This document shows positions 33,110 to 48,100 of a DNA stretch of 64,000 bases, in pieces. Source of the DNA: Ovis canadensis (taxonomy: Eukaryota > Chordata > Mammalia > Artiodactyla > Bovidae); assembly GCF_042477335.2 (NCBI RefSeq), contig NC_091257.1:44176501-44240500 (forward strand). Direction: 5' to 3'. How positions within the stretch are numbered: position 1 is the first letter of the stretch; each line of letters starts with the position of its first letter. A program made the translations under genes and the position numbers. Below the pieces are notes generated by a model that saw only the letters and a list, made by a program, of their open reading frames with translations, was not told the origin of the DNA and did no database searches.

Positions 33110-36100
33110 GTGAGGGCTGGAGAGCGGCGCCCCGCACTGTCCCCTGTCCGCCGGGCAAACTCCCGAAGCCCGGGAAGCCGGGCCGGAACGCGCGGGCCGG
33201 CCGCAGAGCGACGCGGCGAGACATCGCCTTCCGCGCGACTGACACTGCGGCCCCCAGACGCGCGCCGCGGGCTCCTCCCTGCCCCCGGCCCCTGACCCTC
33301 CTCGCGGCTCGGCCCGCCCGCTGCCCGCAGTCGCTTCCCGCGCCCGGCCCTTGCGAGGCTCGGCCCGCGCCCTCCGCTGCCGTCCCACGGACCCGGCGGC
33401 CCAGCCCCCGCCGCCGGCCGGCCCAGAAACCCCACCCCTCCCGACCGCTGTTTGGGGGCACCCGGGTGGCGACGGCGGATCCTTGCGCGCCTCGAGGTCC
33501 GTGGACACGAGGGGGGCGCGACTCCTTTGTGATGGTTTGAGCGGGACGTTTGCAGTCGGGCTAGCTTTGGAACTGGGAGCGGGAGGATCCCGGTGGTGTG
33601 GGTGTGACCTCAGTGTCGGAGGAGCAGAGAGAGGTCGGGGCTAAGAGAGAGGTGTGAAGGCTAAGAAAATAGATGAGTGAGGATGTACCCCGATTGGGAC
33701 GCACGGGGAGGACCGGTTCGCCTTTGGAGGAAGTCCCACTAAGTGGGTACTGGAGGCGTTAGCCCCTGGCTCACGGGAATCGTCATCCCCGCCGGGAGGG
33801 AACTTGCGTGCTGTTTCTGTGGTCGCCAAAGAATTCGGTGCTGAACGTGTGTTTGTGCGTGCGCTCCAAGACTGGAACTTTCAATGCCTTCTGAAACGGA
33901 AAGGTGTTTTCCAGCACTGCGCCTCTCCGCATGGATTATGGACTCATTATCGCCCAACTTTTCCTCCGCTAGGGGTTAGTGTGAACTAGTGTCAAGTTTT
34001 TGTGGTGGTCATGAAATGTTTATTCTTACCAATGAATTCTCTTTCTACTTTATTAGAGATAGTCAGATTGGTTACCAGGGGGGTTGCGGTGTCGTGTGTT
34101 CCAAGTTTTACTCTCAAAACTAGCATTTCCGTGGAGGGTTGCGTCTTGAATTCTTCTGTTACTTGCACTAAGTGAAATTAGTAGGAACAGCAGACAGATA
34201 CACCTTCGGTAGAAAGTCCAGGTGATGAGCATAACGAGGTTAACTCTACACAAAACATCCTGAGGCTTTTTAAATGGAAGGGATGGATATAAGGGGTGGT
34301 TTGTATTTCCACTACTCCCCTACCCCCAAAACACCCCTCAAATTTTTTAGGGGAAAATACATTTCACTTTCTTGATCTAGAACTGAGTTCTTTTTTTGGG
34401 GGTGGAGCGGCTGGAAATCATATTTCAGGTTTTCTGACCATGAGACCCCTGGGTGAGTTTGGGAGGGCGAGGAACGAGTATACTAGGAACAGCTCTTCTC
34501 TCTTTCTGGAAAACTACCTCCAAACCCAAAAGGTTATCACAACTACCTTGGAGAGCTGCCAAGTAAAGCGTGCGTTTACTGACGGGTTTTGTTTGGTTTA
34601 CTCCCAGTTTACTCCAGCCCTCACATTTTTTTCAGTGAAGCTGAAACCCAGAAAGATGGAAACCTCCCTACAGTCATGTAGCTAGGGGGCCTCGCGGGGC
34701 CTGGAACAGAGGACCCTTGATCCTCTCTGGTGCTTCTCGTGGCACTAGCCGGAAAGCCAAGTTTATTCTATGTTTCTAAATGTCAGTTTGTGTTAACCTA
34801 TTTTAAAAAAATATTTATTTACTTAATTTGGCTGTGCCAGGTCTTAGTTGGAGGTACACCATATCTTTTATCTTAGATGCTGCATATGGGATCTAGTTCC
34901 CTGACCAGGATTGAATCTGAGCCCCTGTATTGGGAGCTTGGTGTCTTAGCTGCTGTTATCACCACCCTGTGTTAACCTATTTTTAATGCAGTGTGGTGGC
35001 ATACTCTTAACAGGAATTTGAGGGTAGACTCTTCCACAGCACTGTTACTGGCTTCTAGAAGGTTGATGATGAGTGTATCTGATTTTCTTCAGGCTTGGTG
35101 TAAATTGAATACTCTGTATTGTCATCCTTGGCTTTGAAAACAATACAGGAAGTGAGTATTACAAAACTCAGTATACTCTTCATTATTTTATTGTAGCTCT
35201 TGGGTTAATTTACCTTGCTAAACTACATTGCTGCATGGGCAGAATTGAAGTTAAAATTTCATACAACCTTCCCAAATAGGAAAAGTGGATCATATGATGT
35301 CACCAATATATAACTATAGAATTAGATTACAGTTCTTATTGCTGGACAAAAAGAAAGGGAAAATTACTTTTTAACAATGTAAGATTATTTTTAAATATAT
35401 TTAAGATGTATCTTTAATAATTTTGTGCTTGATGTCTACATTTGACTAAAACAGCAATTCTATATAGAATACAATGAAAAAGTTAAAAATACTATCTCAG
35501 CCTATCTGTGTGTAATCTTATGAAAGCTTATAGACATGAAACATTTTGTTCAGGTGGCCTAGTGGAAATTGATATAGTAGGGCAGAGACGCGTGAGAAAA
35601 TCCAGGAAGAAATATTTACCAAAATAGTTCTTCAGTGGTTAAATTTTCTTAGACATGTAAATGGTTTCTTGAATTTTTAGTCTTATAAAAAATTGCCAGT
35701 TGAAGGGTGGGGATATAGAAGTCAAGATTTTTTGTTTTATTTTATTTTAATGGAGTAGCTATTTCATTAGTAAAGAATTCTATTTTCTTATTGTAGCTTG
35801 GTGTGTGCCTTGCCTAGTTTCACTTGATACTCTTCAGGAATTATGTAGAAAAGAAAAGCTCACATGTAAATCGATTGGAATCACCAAAAGGAATCTAAAC
35901 AATTATGAGGTGGAATACTTGTGTGACTACAAGGTAGTAAAGGTAAGGCAAATACCTAGACCCTTAAAAAAGACCTAATCAGACCTCCCTTTAGTATTTC
36001 ATATTTCTGTAACATAAAAATAACCCTAAAAGTAAGCAAAGCTCTTCTTAATGGTTACAATTCTTAGCCATGATAAATTTATATGTCCTGTCATCTGTTT

Positions 36101-39100
36101 GCCAACTAACATTGAAAGGATTTTGAAGCATAAAATGTTCTTACATTCAAATATTTCAAGGTGCCTATGTCATTCTACATCCAACTCTTGATTATCTCCA
36201 TGTGGATTACCAGAGCAAATGTTTTAGCTCAGATTGGCTTCTCCTGTCATTCGTTTTGTTCCTGAATCATATTTCCCCACTATCAGTCACCTGAGATGAA
36301 CCTAGAAATTCAAGCCAATTTTAATGTTACCAAATCTCAAGAAGCATCACCATTTGTATTTCCTGCCATCCTGTCACTCCAGATAGCAATGAGGTTTTGT
36401 TGTGCAGTAGAACAGCCTGGAGTTCAGTCATTTCTAGCCTTTGTCTAGTACCTTGTGACTCCAGAAAAGTCATTTAACTTCCCTGGGCCTCCCTGTATTT
36501 CTGTTTCTCTTGAAAATGGCAGGGTTGTTCTTCAAGAAGCTCTTACAATCTAAACTTTACCAGATGCTTTTGAGTAATTAATCTCTCCATTGCCTACCTA
36601 TTCTGTAAGAACTCTGGTTGTTCATCTGTCAGTTCTTCTGGGTGAATCAATCAGAAATCCTGTTTTCCTTGTTTTCCTTCTCTTTCATCTTCCACATGGA
36701 TTCTGCCATTAAATCAGATTCTTCCTTTGAAACATCCATCTTCTTTTGGTCTCACTGGCTTCCTCACTCAGTGGAATGTTGTGATGAAACATTTACCTGC
36801 CTAGCAACTAAACAGCAGCAAAATTTCACCTACACTGTCAGCACTCTCTGTACTCAAGGTTGCAGTCTTCAGCCCCCAAAGAGCCCGGTCATCTGCCGTT
36901 TCAGTTTATGAACTCTTGCCTGGCTAGTATAGCGGCAGGGGTCATAGACTCACACTTCTTGGCTCCATTACATATTGTTTCTATTCTCACACTGCTCAGT
37001 TCCACAGGACAGGCTTTTTATCTTTTGCTTGCTTCTTCCATTCTTATCACCAGTTTTCCCAATTATAACTTTTCTGGATTTCTTACTCTGTCCCTCACCC
37101 TCTCATACTCAGCTGCAGACTTCTGCCTCTTTGGATTCTTCAAGTATGAACTCTCAACTTACTTCACACCAGTTATCTGTATCTTTGTTCAGAGGTTGCA
37201 CCTATTTTTCTTTTTTTTCCCCTGCCCATCCCCTTTAGAACTTTGCTTAATCTTTGATGTCTTTTTTTTTTTAATCAAGTGCTATTTTTCCACTGGTTTA
37301 TCTTAATTGGTAAATCAGATTTTCCCTAATCTTTCTTTGATCTTGCATCCCCACTCAAGCATTTCCTATCTTTTCCTTCTTCCTCATTTCCCATCAACTT
37401 TTAAATACAGCTTTATTGACACATGATTCACATGCCCTACAATTCACCAATTGAAGCTGTACAATTCAAAGCTTTTTGCACACTCACAGAATTATTCTAA
37501 AATTGGTTGTAGCAGTGGTTGCACATTTTCATTAACCTAAAAAGAAACCCCATACTGCTTAGCCATCACCCCCCAAACCTCTCCAGATCTTTTTCCCGTT
37601 AATCTTCAGCAACCACTAATCTACTTTCTGTCTCAATAGATGTCCCTATTTGGACATTTCATCTACATGGAATCATATAGTATGTATGTGGTCCTTTATG
37701 ATTAGCTTCTTGCACTTAGCATAATATTTTCAAGGTTCATTCATACTGTAGCATATATCAGTACCTTTTTTATTGCCAAAAATGTCATCATATGGACATA
37801 GCACATTTGATTCATCTGTTCATTACTTGATGGACATTTGGGTTGTTTCTGTCTGGGGGCTGTTATAGATAATGTTATGAACATTCACATGCAAGTCTTG
37901 GTATGGACATGTTTTCATTTCTCTTGGATATATACCGAGGAGATGAGCTGTTGGGTCATGGTACCTCTGTGGTTTAACCATCTGAGGAACTGCCAAACTG
38001 CTTTCCAAAGTGACGTCACCATTTTACATTCCCACCACCAGTGTATGAAGGTTTTGATTTCTCCACATCTTCACCAATACTGTTATCTGACTTTTTGATT
38101 ATAGCTGTCCTAGTGGGTGTGGAACATCTCATTCTTTTGATTTGCATTTCCCTGATGGCTAATGATGCTGAACATCTTCTCCAGTGCTTATAGCCATTTG
38201 TATATCTTCTTTAGAGAACTATCTATGCAGATCCTTTACCTATTTTTTAAAGTTTTTAAAGATTTATTATTTCTTTTTGGCTGCACTGAGTCTTCATTGC
38301 TATGTAGGCTTTCTCTAGTTGTGGCGCGCAGGCTTCTCACTGTGGTGGCTTCTCTTGTTGCGGAGCCAGGCTCTAGGGCACAGGTTCAGGGTTAACGGTG
38401 CACGGGCTTAGTTGCCCCGTGCATGTAGGGTCTTCTCGGACCAGGGATGGAGTCTGTGTTCCCTCCATTGGCAGGCTGATTCTTAACCACCGTACCACCA
38501 GGGAAGTCCCTACCTATTTTTTTGAATTGGGTTGTCTTTTTCTTACTGAGTTGTACTAGTTCTTTGTATATTCTAGATAGTCCCTTATCAGATACACAGA
38601 TTGCAGAAAAGTTTGTGCTGTAGCTTGCTTGTAGTTTCCCGTCTTACTTTTTAACCCACTCCATTTTGATTTATGCCCTTATAAGTGACTTCCTAAATTG
38701 CCACATTTGAGGACCTCAGATCTGTTCTCCTTCTCTGCAACATCCTACCCTGTTGGCTACTCTTTCTTCCTTGAACCTTTTGTCCTGGAGAGACTGCCTG
38801 GGTTCAGATTCTGGCTCTACTGTGTACTAGTTGCAAGACCTTCAATACATTACCTGGTTCTCTTTCCTTCAGTTTCTTCCCTGAGATGAGTGGACAGTAC
38901 CACCTCATGGGGTTTCTGTTAGCAGACTGGCCTGTGGTGGTCATGTGGTAGCAGCATGTGCTGTCATTGTTTCTCACCTCAGTCTCCACTCTTTCCACCA
39001 CCAGTTTCTCTTAATGCTCTTTCGGAAGCTCCTTTGCTGTCTCTTGCCTGTCCTTCCTCTGAAATGTCGATACGTACTCGCCAAGGCGCTCTCGGCCCTC

Positions 39101-42100
39101 TTCTCACCTGGAAGCTGCTCTGTGGATGGCCTCTTCTCCGTGGTCTCTACTTGCGTTGATTTGGCTGCTGCTGCTAAGTCGCTTCAGTTGTGTCCGACTG
39201 TGCAACCCCATGGACTGCAGCCCACCAGACTCCTCCGTCCATGGGATTCTCCAGGCAAGAGTACTGGAGTGGGGTGCCATTGCCTTCTCTGTTGATTTGG
39301 CTAGTGACCCTCAGATCTCTGTGAGGCATTGTTTTCTTTCTGAGCTTCATTTCAAACTGGGCACCCTGTGGGTAACCACATTGAACATGTTAAAAACTGT
39401 ACCCATTTTCCCCATCAAACCTGCATCCTGATTGAGTGTCCCCTATCTAGCTTCATCAAATTATAATCTTCACAGTGACCTATCCTTATAAATTCTTCTT
39501 TCCTCCCTACCGTCTAAAGCTAACAGGTCATCTCATTATATGGTCTTACCTCTTGGAGACCATATGCCTCTGTCTTTTGCTGTTAATTCCTGTTCCACTT
39601 TGATAGAGAGTTAATTACCAAGGAATCTGCTTACATTGAAGGAGCTGCCAATCTTTTTTCTTATTCAGAATTCTTAGTCTTACAGTTCAGTTTGGGTAAC
39701 TTTTGCTGTCCTTCAGCCTTCTACTTTTGGTTTCTTACTTTGGAATAAACACGCTTCCCGCACGTATGTCCTTGACAACCCACTTATATCCCTCACTTCT
39801 CCTGTCTAACACAGATTATTGAATCTGTAAGCCAGTATTACTTCAGTGTATGTCTACCGTTTCTGTCTGTCTCTCTCTGTCTTACAGTCAGGGCAGGTGA
39901 GAGATCTTATGACCCTGTCCTTTTCTTACATATTCCCCTCCATTTAGCTCATAAAAGAGATTGTCTCAGCACCATCTTCTTCAGAGTCATTACAGTTCCT
40001 GAAACACAGCTCTGATTGCACTAGGACCTTCCTTTAGCCCTTTCAGTGGCTCCCTGGTGTCTGCCAATCTAAACTGAGTCCCTTTGGACTGATGCTCTCT
40101 ATCATTGGGCCTCAAAACCCCTTCCCAGCTTCATCTCCTATAACATATCCTACTTCCCAACCACACTGATATGCTAGAAAGTTCTTCCATGTAGCTAAGG
40201 CTTACTGAATGTGTAGTATGAGCTGAGCACTCTTCTGAGCATTGAGAATTTAGCTTAACAACAGACAGAGCTTATATTCTAATTCCTGAATACATCATGC
40301 ACCTTCGTGCCTTTTGACTTTTCTCATCCATTTCTCTCTCTGAAACATTGTTTTTCTTCTCTCCTTTGCAAAATCCTGCATGCCTGCAAAGTTCAGCTGA
40401 AAGGTTACACCAACCACAGAGGCGCCTTCCTTGCTCACCTCAGCAAAATTACTTTCTTTATATTCAGGATAAGCACTGTTCTTGTCATTATTCTAAAACT
40501 TGTCACATTTTGTGGCTTTGTTTGATACCTTCCCTGCTTAACTATCCACCATTTGAGGGCCAAGACTATGTCTTACTATAAACTGAAGTGTACAGTGGGT
40601 ATTTAGTTCATGGTTGATGAATTGGTTTTTTATGTCAATGGTTTCTCCAGTCCTCACAATGACCGTTGGACCAGGTCGTCATAGCATCATGCTTAAATGA
40701 CAGCACCAATTTACTGACTGATGTCTGCTGATTCATCTTTCTGTAGTCTCAGTAAACACCTGAGATTCTTCTTTGTATCAAGTGCTACATTAGGCAACGG
40801 GAACATAAAGATTAATGAGAAATGGTCCCTAACCTTAAGGAGCTCACAGCCCAGTGAACAAGATTGATAAGTAAACCATCCAATGCGGTATTGACTAGTA
40901 AGCGCTAGGACAGACATCTGACATGATTGGTGGGAGGAAGGCCTAGGCTGACTCTGAGAAGGCTTCCTGGAAAAGATAATATCCAGCTGGGACCTCATAA
41001 GACGAATGGAGTCTCACCTTAAGGCTTTAGCACAGAGAATGGAGGGGAAGGATCTGGGATTTGGAGATGGTGAGAGACAAGTGAAGGAACTCCAGCCGTC
41101 CTACTGCAGAGAGCATCATCTGGTTCTACAAAGTGTGACACTATATCCCGAGGGTTTTCTCTTCTCAGTGAGGGAGAGAGCGGATTAGCAGGAAGGAAAA
41201 TGACGCATGTACAGCCTACATGTTCTGAAAGGCTGTTGTAATGTAGGCGAGAAGTGATTGTGTCTGAACTAAAGTAGTGACAGTCAAGATGAAAAGAAGT
41301 AGATGATTTGCTTAATTATCAAGGATGTAAAATTTCAGTCTGTAGTTTAGCAGTCAGGGAGTTGGTTGGGGATCCAGCACTGGAAAGCTTGCAGTGGTGT
41401 TGGTGGTAGTCCTATTCACCAAGACCCAGACAGGAAGATGAGGCTTAATATAAGGAGGAGTAGGATAGGGGGCCAGATTGAGGTTGGAGAAGAAGGTTGA
41501 GAACATTTAAAAGTGAGCTGAACCAGTAGGTGGTTGGAAGTGAAGTGAAGTGAAGTCTCTCAGTCGTGTCCAACTCTGCGACCCCATGGACTGTAGCCTA
41601 CCAGGCTCCTCCGACCACAGGATTTTCCAGGCAAGAGTACTGGAGTGGGTTGCCATTTCCTTCTCCAGGGGATCTTCCCAGCCCAGGGATCGAACCCAGG
41701 TATCCCACATTGCAGGCAGACTCTTGACCCTCTAAGCCAACTTGAGGAAGACAGGTGGTTGGAAATGTGGCTTTAAATCAAGAGTGAGAACTGACTGGTG
41801 ACATTGCCCTTGAAGTGATTGGTGGAAGAATGGGGACTGAAGCGCCGGGACTGGGTACACTTACCCCTTCATTAACCCACAGATATTTCTCCAGTCTTCT
41901 ACTGCCTATCATGTCACACCCTGGGCACTAGCGATCTCAGCGGTGAATGACACAGAAGTATGGTCCCTGCTGTCATGGAATTTGCCTTTTGGTGAGTGTA
42001 GAAAAACCTTAATTATCACTGTACCAAGAATTTAATAATAGTTGAGATGAGGCTAGTGTAACAGAAGGCTGTAGCTATCCTGGAGAGAGAGGCAGTTGTC

Positions 42101-45100
42101 CATGAGGAACTGATTTCAGACTTAGTACTAAAGGGTGTAGAGATAATGGGGAAAGGTCCTGAGTCGGAAGAGAGCCTGACTTCTGCAAAGACTTCGAACA
42201 TAATATTATTATGTTGGATGGAACATAATAAGCCAGAAGAATTGGAATGAGGCTGGAAGGATGGGGCGGGGCCCAGAAAGTGCCACTTCTGGTAGGCAGA
42301 GAGAGGAGCTCTTGACTTTCAAGTTCTGATCAGGGGAGTGACATGGGGGAGAGGGGTCAGGAAGGGGGCTCTTGCACCATGAGTGGGTTGGAAGGATAAG
42401 AGGCCACTGCAATAATCCACACAAAAAAAGGGGAGACGAGCCAAGATCAAGGAGCAGGAAGGGGTGCTCACAGGGAAGAGCTGTCCAAGGACAGACACAA
42501 ACTGGCAAGAAAGGTAGGAGAATCAGAAGAGTAAACCATGGAAGCCCAAGGAGCGGTTCTCGTCAGTAAGACAGAGTCATGACGAGCGGGGTCAAAGCAG
42601 AAGTGGAGTGCTCCCCTCTGGACTGAGGAGGGGACAGGTCACTGATGCCCTTAGAGCAGTTCTGTGGCTTGGATAGAAGAAGCCAAAATAGAATGAATTA
42701 AAGAGTAAGTTGGAAATGAGAAAGTAAAGTAGCGTGGGCAACTCTTCAAGAACTCTTGCTTTCAAGAAGGGATGTGTAGGGTCTAAGAGTGTTGCTAATT
42801 TAATTTAAAAAAATATCTGACTAGATAATGTGATTTTTAAAATTGAATGTTATAAAGCATTTTATACTAAAAAAAAAAAAAAATCTTCCACCCCGTGACC
42901 TTAGTCTCTGATCTCTAAACTTTTAGTAATTTATCATATCTTTTAGAGATCCCTTCTTTATTCAAGCATTTATATCTCAAAGGAGGTTTAGTTTAATTTT
43001 GCTTTTAAAAAATTAAGGGAGAGTCAGATGCTAGTGAAAATCAGGAGAGAGCAAGAAACTGAAGAGACAGGAGAGGGAGGGAATTGGTGGAGGAAGGGCA
43101 TCTCTCCTGCTGTATCCACAGTCCCCTTCATCTCTAGTTCCACGTCCATGGAAGGGTGGAAAGTCAAAAGTCAGGGCTATGTGTAGAGAAATAATAACCT
43201 CCCAAAAATAATAGGGGAGGTAGAGGATAGGGATCTGGAAGAAAATGGAGAAGGTCTGGAATAGCCAACTCAGGATGGGGAAGGAATACCAACTGGGGGA
43301 ACAATGGGATGGTTACCATGATGGGCTTCTGTTGGGGTCCAGTGGAATTCAAAGGATGTGAATTGGAGTCTCGGTGCTGTGTGATTTTTTTTTTTCCTTA
43401 ATGCCACATGTTTGGCATTGTTGCCCCTTCATGCAGAAAAGTTTGTGAAAAAACTGTGAGTGCTCTTTATTGACAAACTCAGCTCATCACTGAAGAAGTC
43501 CTTGGGAATCAAATATTAAATAAATATTACCTAAAGGTTTGACTTCTTAAAGTTTCCAGGTCATTCTCTGTCTCTAGGACTAGCACTAGACTGAATGACA
43601 CATACTAACAAAATATCCACATTTCACCATAGTCATTCCTTAAAGACAGCTGCAGTTAGGGTGGTTTGTTAAGAAATGGAATAATAGAAATCATTAGACT
43701 AAAACCTAAATTTTAGAGGTCAGGAAAACAGAGCTCCATGACTTTTCCAGGATCATGTTGTTCATTTGTGTCAGTTTTGGGCCTCTAACCCAATCCTCAC
43801 AATACGTACACTCTCTCAATCAGTGGTGTGAAAACCCAGTGACTTTCCATTGACCAGAATAATTCTCAAACTGTGTTCCCACGTAACAGTGTGATTTTCA
43901 TATTCAGATTCATGCTCTTCTACCATTAATATGGAATATTATGATCTCAAAACTTGCAGGGGAAAATTAGCTAATGAGAGGTAGATTTTAATTGTTTTTC
44001 TTTTTTGTGCTCCCACATACATGCATTTTAAAGAGTTTGTGCTTGCTACCTCTTTAGTGGCTACAGGCAAGAGGTAACACATACTAACAGATATTTTAAA
44101 AAACCCATGAATTGTTATCTTCAGGTTAAGTTGAACAGCTTGTATTTCTTTTAAGGATTCATATGGTTACTATTGTGATTTTTTAATATTGCGTACATAT
44201 TAGTAGTCACATTTTTTGTTACACATTCAGAAACGTTTAGTAAGTGCCTAGGATATAGTGGGGAATTGTGCTTGGTGCTAGGGCTACCAGGAATAAGATT
44301 GCTTCCCTCCTGCAAATGAGTTGGCCAAAATATTTGTTTGGGTTCTTCCATCAGATCATACAGAAAACCCAAACGAACTTTTTGGCTAACCCAATAGTTT
44401 CTATTAGAAATGGGAACACAAGTTGGCAATAATCAGTCCTCCTCTGTCAAGAGTGGCAAGGAAGACTCCACAGGAGAGATGACATTTGAGCTGAGTTTTA
44501 AAAATGGGTGTTTTTCTGCACAGAAAAGATGAGACTGAAATAGGTGTTCAGTAGACAAATGGAAGCAGACATTCTAACTAGAAATAACTGTGTGAGCAGA
44601 GCAACATAAAGGTAGGAAGACAGCAGTTCAGTGTGGCTGGAGGGTGGTGTGTGAATGGGGCCGTATTGGAACACTGAGTCAGAGACCGAATCAAGAATAA
44701 TCTTTGTTATAATTGGAAGTTGGAGTTAATTCTTTAGGCAGTGGGGGAACCATTAAAATTTTTAAGCAAGAAAATAACAGAATGACTGGTAGTGTGCTGG
44801 GGGGGTTGCTTTTTGTTTTTATTAAAAATCTATACTTTAGTAGAGAAGGATAGATGGATTGTTGTTAGTCCAGAGGCAGGGAAACCAGTAGGAGATGAGT
44901 GCCATAATCTGGGCAAGACTGAAGGCTTCAAGTAAATAGCATTATGTTAATAGAGATGGATGAAAGGATCTAAGGAAGTTCGCTGATGGGGGATTGACCT
45001 CCTGATTTGCGGCTTGTGTGACCAGGCAGATGGGGGTAAGGCTGCTTTGATGAGAATACAGAGGAAAACTGCTTAGAACAGTGGTGAGTTCCCTGTGGGC

Positions 45101-48100
45101 AGATTAAGAACCTACTGGACATCCAGTAGGTCACTGACTCCATAGGGTTGCCGCTAAAATTCTGGGAGTGTCAGCGTACAGTTAAGACCATTGGAGTAAT
45201 GAGGTTGCGCAGAGAGAACGTTTAGAGGAAGAATTCTTAGGCTAGAATCCAAATATCCTGAAAGTACCCATTGTATCATACATGTAACTTTTGATAGGGG
45301 AAAGTCTGTAGCTCTCTGGAGATTCTCAAAAGAGACAAACACTTGTTTAGTGTGAAAAGGGACCAAGGACAGAATCCTGAGTGACTACATTGTTTTAAGT
45401 GATGAGCAGAGATCTCAGCAAAGAAGGCAGAGAAGGAACAAAAATGGAGAGAAAACTATGATACCAGAGCCTAAGGAATGGCCAGATGAGGACTGAGTTG
45501 GCTTGGCAGTTGGAAGATTGGTAAAATGTTTTAATAGACAAGATAAAACTAAATGTATTTATTTTGAATGACACTTCCTACAGAAACACCATGGTTTCTA
45601 AGAGTTGTTAAAACCATTGGCCTACAACAAAGCTCAGATGCCGCAGTCAGGTTTCAAGGCTGTCCCAAATTTGCTCTTCTCTTGCTGTTGCAGTTTAATC
45701 TCTTGCTTCAGTGTTCTCAACCTCAAAGCTAGCTAAATCTGTTTCTTCACTGCTTTCTGGATACTTCATGCAAATCTTAGCTCCAAGCTTCGCTTGTGTT
45801 TCTCATCCTGCCTGCCCTGTGCCCTGCGCAACAAACGCTGTCAGTCTTTCACAGCGTAGTTTGTTCTGCTTCCTCTGTACCTTTTTCTCATTGACCTATA
45901 TTGATTTCCTTATGTTTTAGTGGTATTTATTGTCTTCCTTTTTTTGGCCTTTAAAGTTGTACCACCTTGCATTGCTCTTTATTTTACATACTACTGCCTT
46001 CCTTTCCCAGTGAGATTTTACACTTAAAGGCTAATATTATCTTACATCTCATCCCGCCCCCTAGTGACTGAACTTCCATATGCTCATTATAGACACTAAA
46101 ATATTTGAATGAATTTAACCTAAGCCAAACATAGTGGGGGAAAATGTCTTGAAGAAAAAATTTCATATGATGCATTCCAGATTATACAGGAGTGATTAAT
46201 GGATCATTTTTATGACTCCACTCCATTTTTATAGGTAATCAAGAGTTGACTGCGTGTCTGAATAAGATATTGACATCCTGTGAGACTTAAGAAAGTTTTG
46301 TCTTTTATTTGAGAGTTTAGGGTATTGAAGTCATTGCATTTAAGTCAAACTGATTTCTGTATAAAATTATCTTATTTTTTAAAAAGGGAAATTTTTTATA
46401 TAAAAAGTAAAATGAGGCATATATATGAAAAGTAAAATTTTCATTCTTATAAAATGGAAGAAATCTACAAAGTAGAAATAAAATGTTACTAATATTTACA
46501 TTGCACTCATACTTTAGAAGCACCTTTACCATCCATAAGTTAAGTAGGTACAATGTAATTAACATACAAAATAATCACTAAAAATGCAAATGACTCATCA
46601 TTGAACAATATATTATTTTGAAAGCTGACTTCAGTGGCTTAGTGTTTTTAGTGTTTCATTGTTTGCTGGCAACTTCTGGTGTATAACTCAGGGCTATGGT
46701 AGGAAAAATTGTAGCAGGAAAAAAAAAAGAGGACCAGGGTTGCACTGTTTTATTTTGGAATCAGAAAAATGTAACTTTTATTTATAATTAAGGGGAATAG
46801 GTAATGTTACACAATGCCAAACCATCCTCATTGTAATTGAGCGTTTATGTGCTAACAACAGTTGCAAATTGTAGTCACCTGACAGGAGGGAGAAACCCAT
46901 GTTATGTTTTAGTGAGCCAGTTTGACTAACACTTCAATATATGTCTAGGCTTTTTCTTCCCTGGAATCATGGTATATATTTTCATAGAAGTACAGTTTTT
47001 GTGCACATGTTCATGCCATAATTTAATCACTTTTTTTTGACTAAACATTTTTACCAATTTCACAGAGAAGCAGAGCTCTTTTCATTAACAAGTATTATTG
47101 TGTATTGAGTAGAATATAATAAAACATGGAGATAAGCTCCTTGAGTAGCCAGGTTGCCTTAATGCTCCTTACCCCATTGTGCCTCAGTACATTTTCTGGA
47201 CCTGCCAGGTCATAATAAACTAGAACTAGTATGACACCCTTATTTTATAATAAAACCTCTATTTAAAATTTCAGGGGAAATCAAATGTATCCCAGTTAAT
47301 TTTTTATCAATATCTATGAATTAAAATGCTAACTAAAAACCATAGAATGCAGTTTAATTACTTTATATTTCAGAAGACATTTGACCCTGGCACTCATGGG
47401 TATATGTTTGCTATTCCAGAGAACAAAGAAAATTGAGACTTGAACAATTTATTACGTACAGTGTGTACACTAGACTTCTGCCTGCCAGTGCAGATGTAAG
47501 AGACCCAGGTTCGATCCCTGGGTTGGGAAGATCCCCTGGAGGAGGAAATGGCAACCGACTCCAGTATTCTTGCCTGGCGACTCCCATGGACAGAGGAGCC
47601 TGGCAGGGTGCAGCCCATGCGGTTGCAGAGTCGGACACAGTGGAAGCGACTTAGCACACATGCACGCGCGCTAGACTAGCTTTTTAAAGAGAAACTTAAT
47701 ACAGCACTGAGAGAAGACACAGCCTGACTCCTGGGGTGGGAGAGCAGGATTTTGGGTACCATGGTGACCAACAGCAGTCTGAAAGATAAATCAAAATATT
47801 TGATCTTTGGTGCTTTGAGGGCCTGTCACCTAATCCAGCCACAGGCAAGTGTCTCTGGAATTGTGCTGTTCAATAGAAATATGATACAAACTACAGGTGT
47901 ATACAGTCGGCCCTCTGTATGCCCAGGTTCTGCACCATAGGATGCAACTAACCTCAGAGAGAGAAAATATCTGAAAAACAGAAAGTTGCAAAGCAAAACT
48001 TGAATTTGCCATGCGCTGACAACTGTTTATATAGCATTCACATTATATTAGATCTAGAGATGATTTAAAGTATACAAGTAGGTTGTATGCAAATACTGTG

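Larger units (their letters stand above)
32820..33640. promoter_or_regulatory. SUV39H2: CpG island and promoter of SUV39H2
   Basis: Dense CpG sequence over about 0.8 kb, the only such stretch in the window, spanning the SUV39H2 start codon. It has no TATA box, several GC boxes, tandem NRF1-type sites and a full CRE, a typical housekeeping or cell-cycle CpG-island promoter. Long open frames on both strands here arise from the base composition. The transcription start is probably between about 32950 and 33050 but cannot be fixed from sequence. Confidence 0.85.
33063..35826 (+). other. Overlapping upstream ORF of SUV39H2
   Basis: An ATG at 33063, 16 nt before and out of frame with the main ATG, has a weak context (T at -3, A at +4). 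After splicing 33109 to 35797 it reads 25 codons and stops at a TGA in exon 2. It counts only if transcription starts upstream of 33063. Confidence 0.4.

Noticed and set aside
32968-33540. Long open frames on both strands at the CpG island
   Set aside because: Pro/Arg/Gly/Ala-rich frames from GC-rich composition; no domain, and they overlap the SUV39H2 promoter and exon 1.
36618-37306. Hydrophobic Phe/Leu/Ser-rich frames that could look like membrane proteins
   Set aside because: Pyrimidine-rich intron of SUV39H2 partly bordering an antisense L1; no splice structure or family match.
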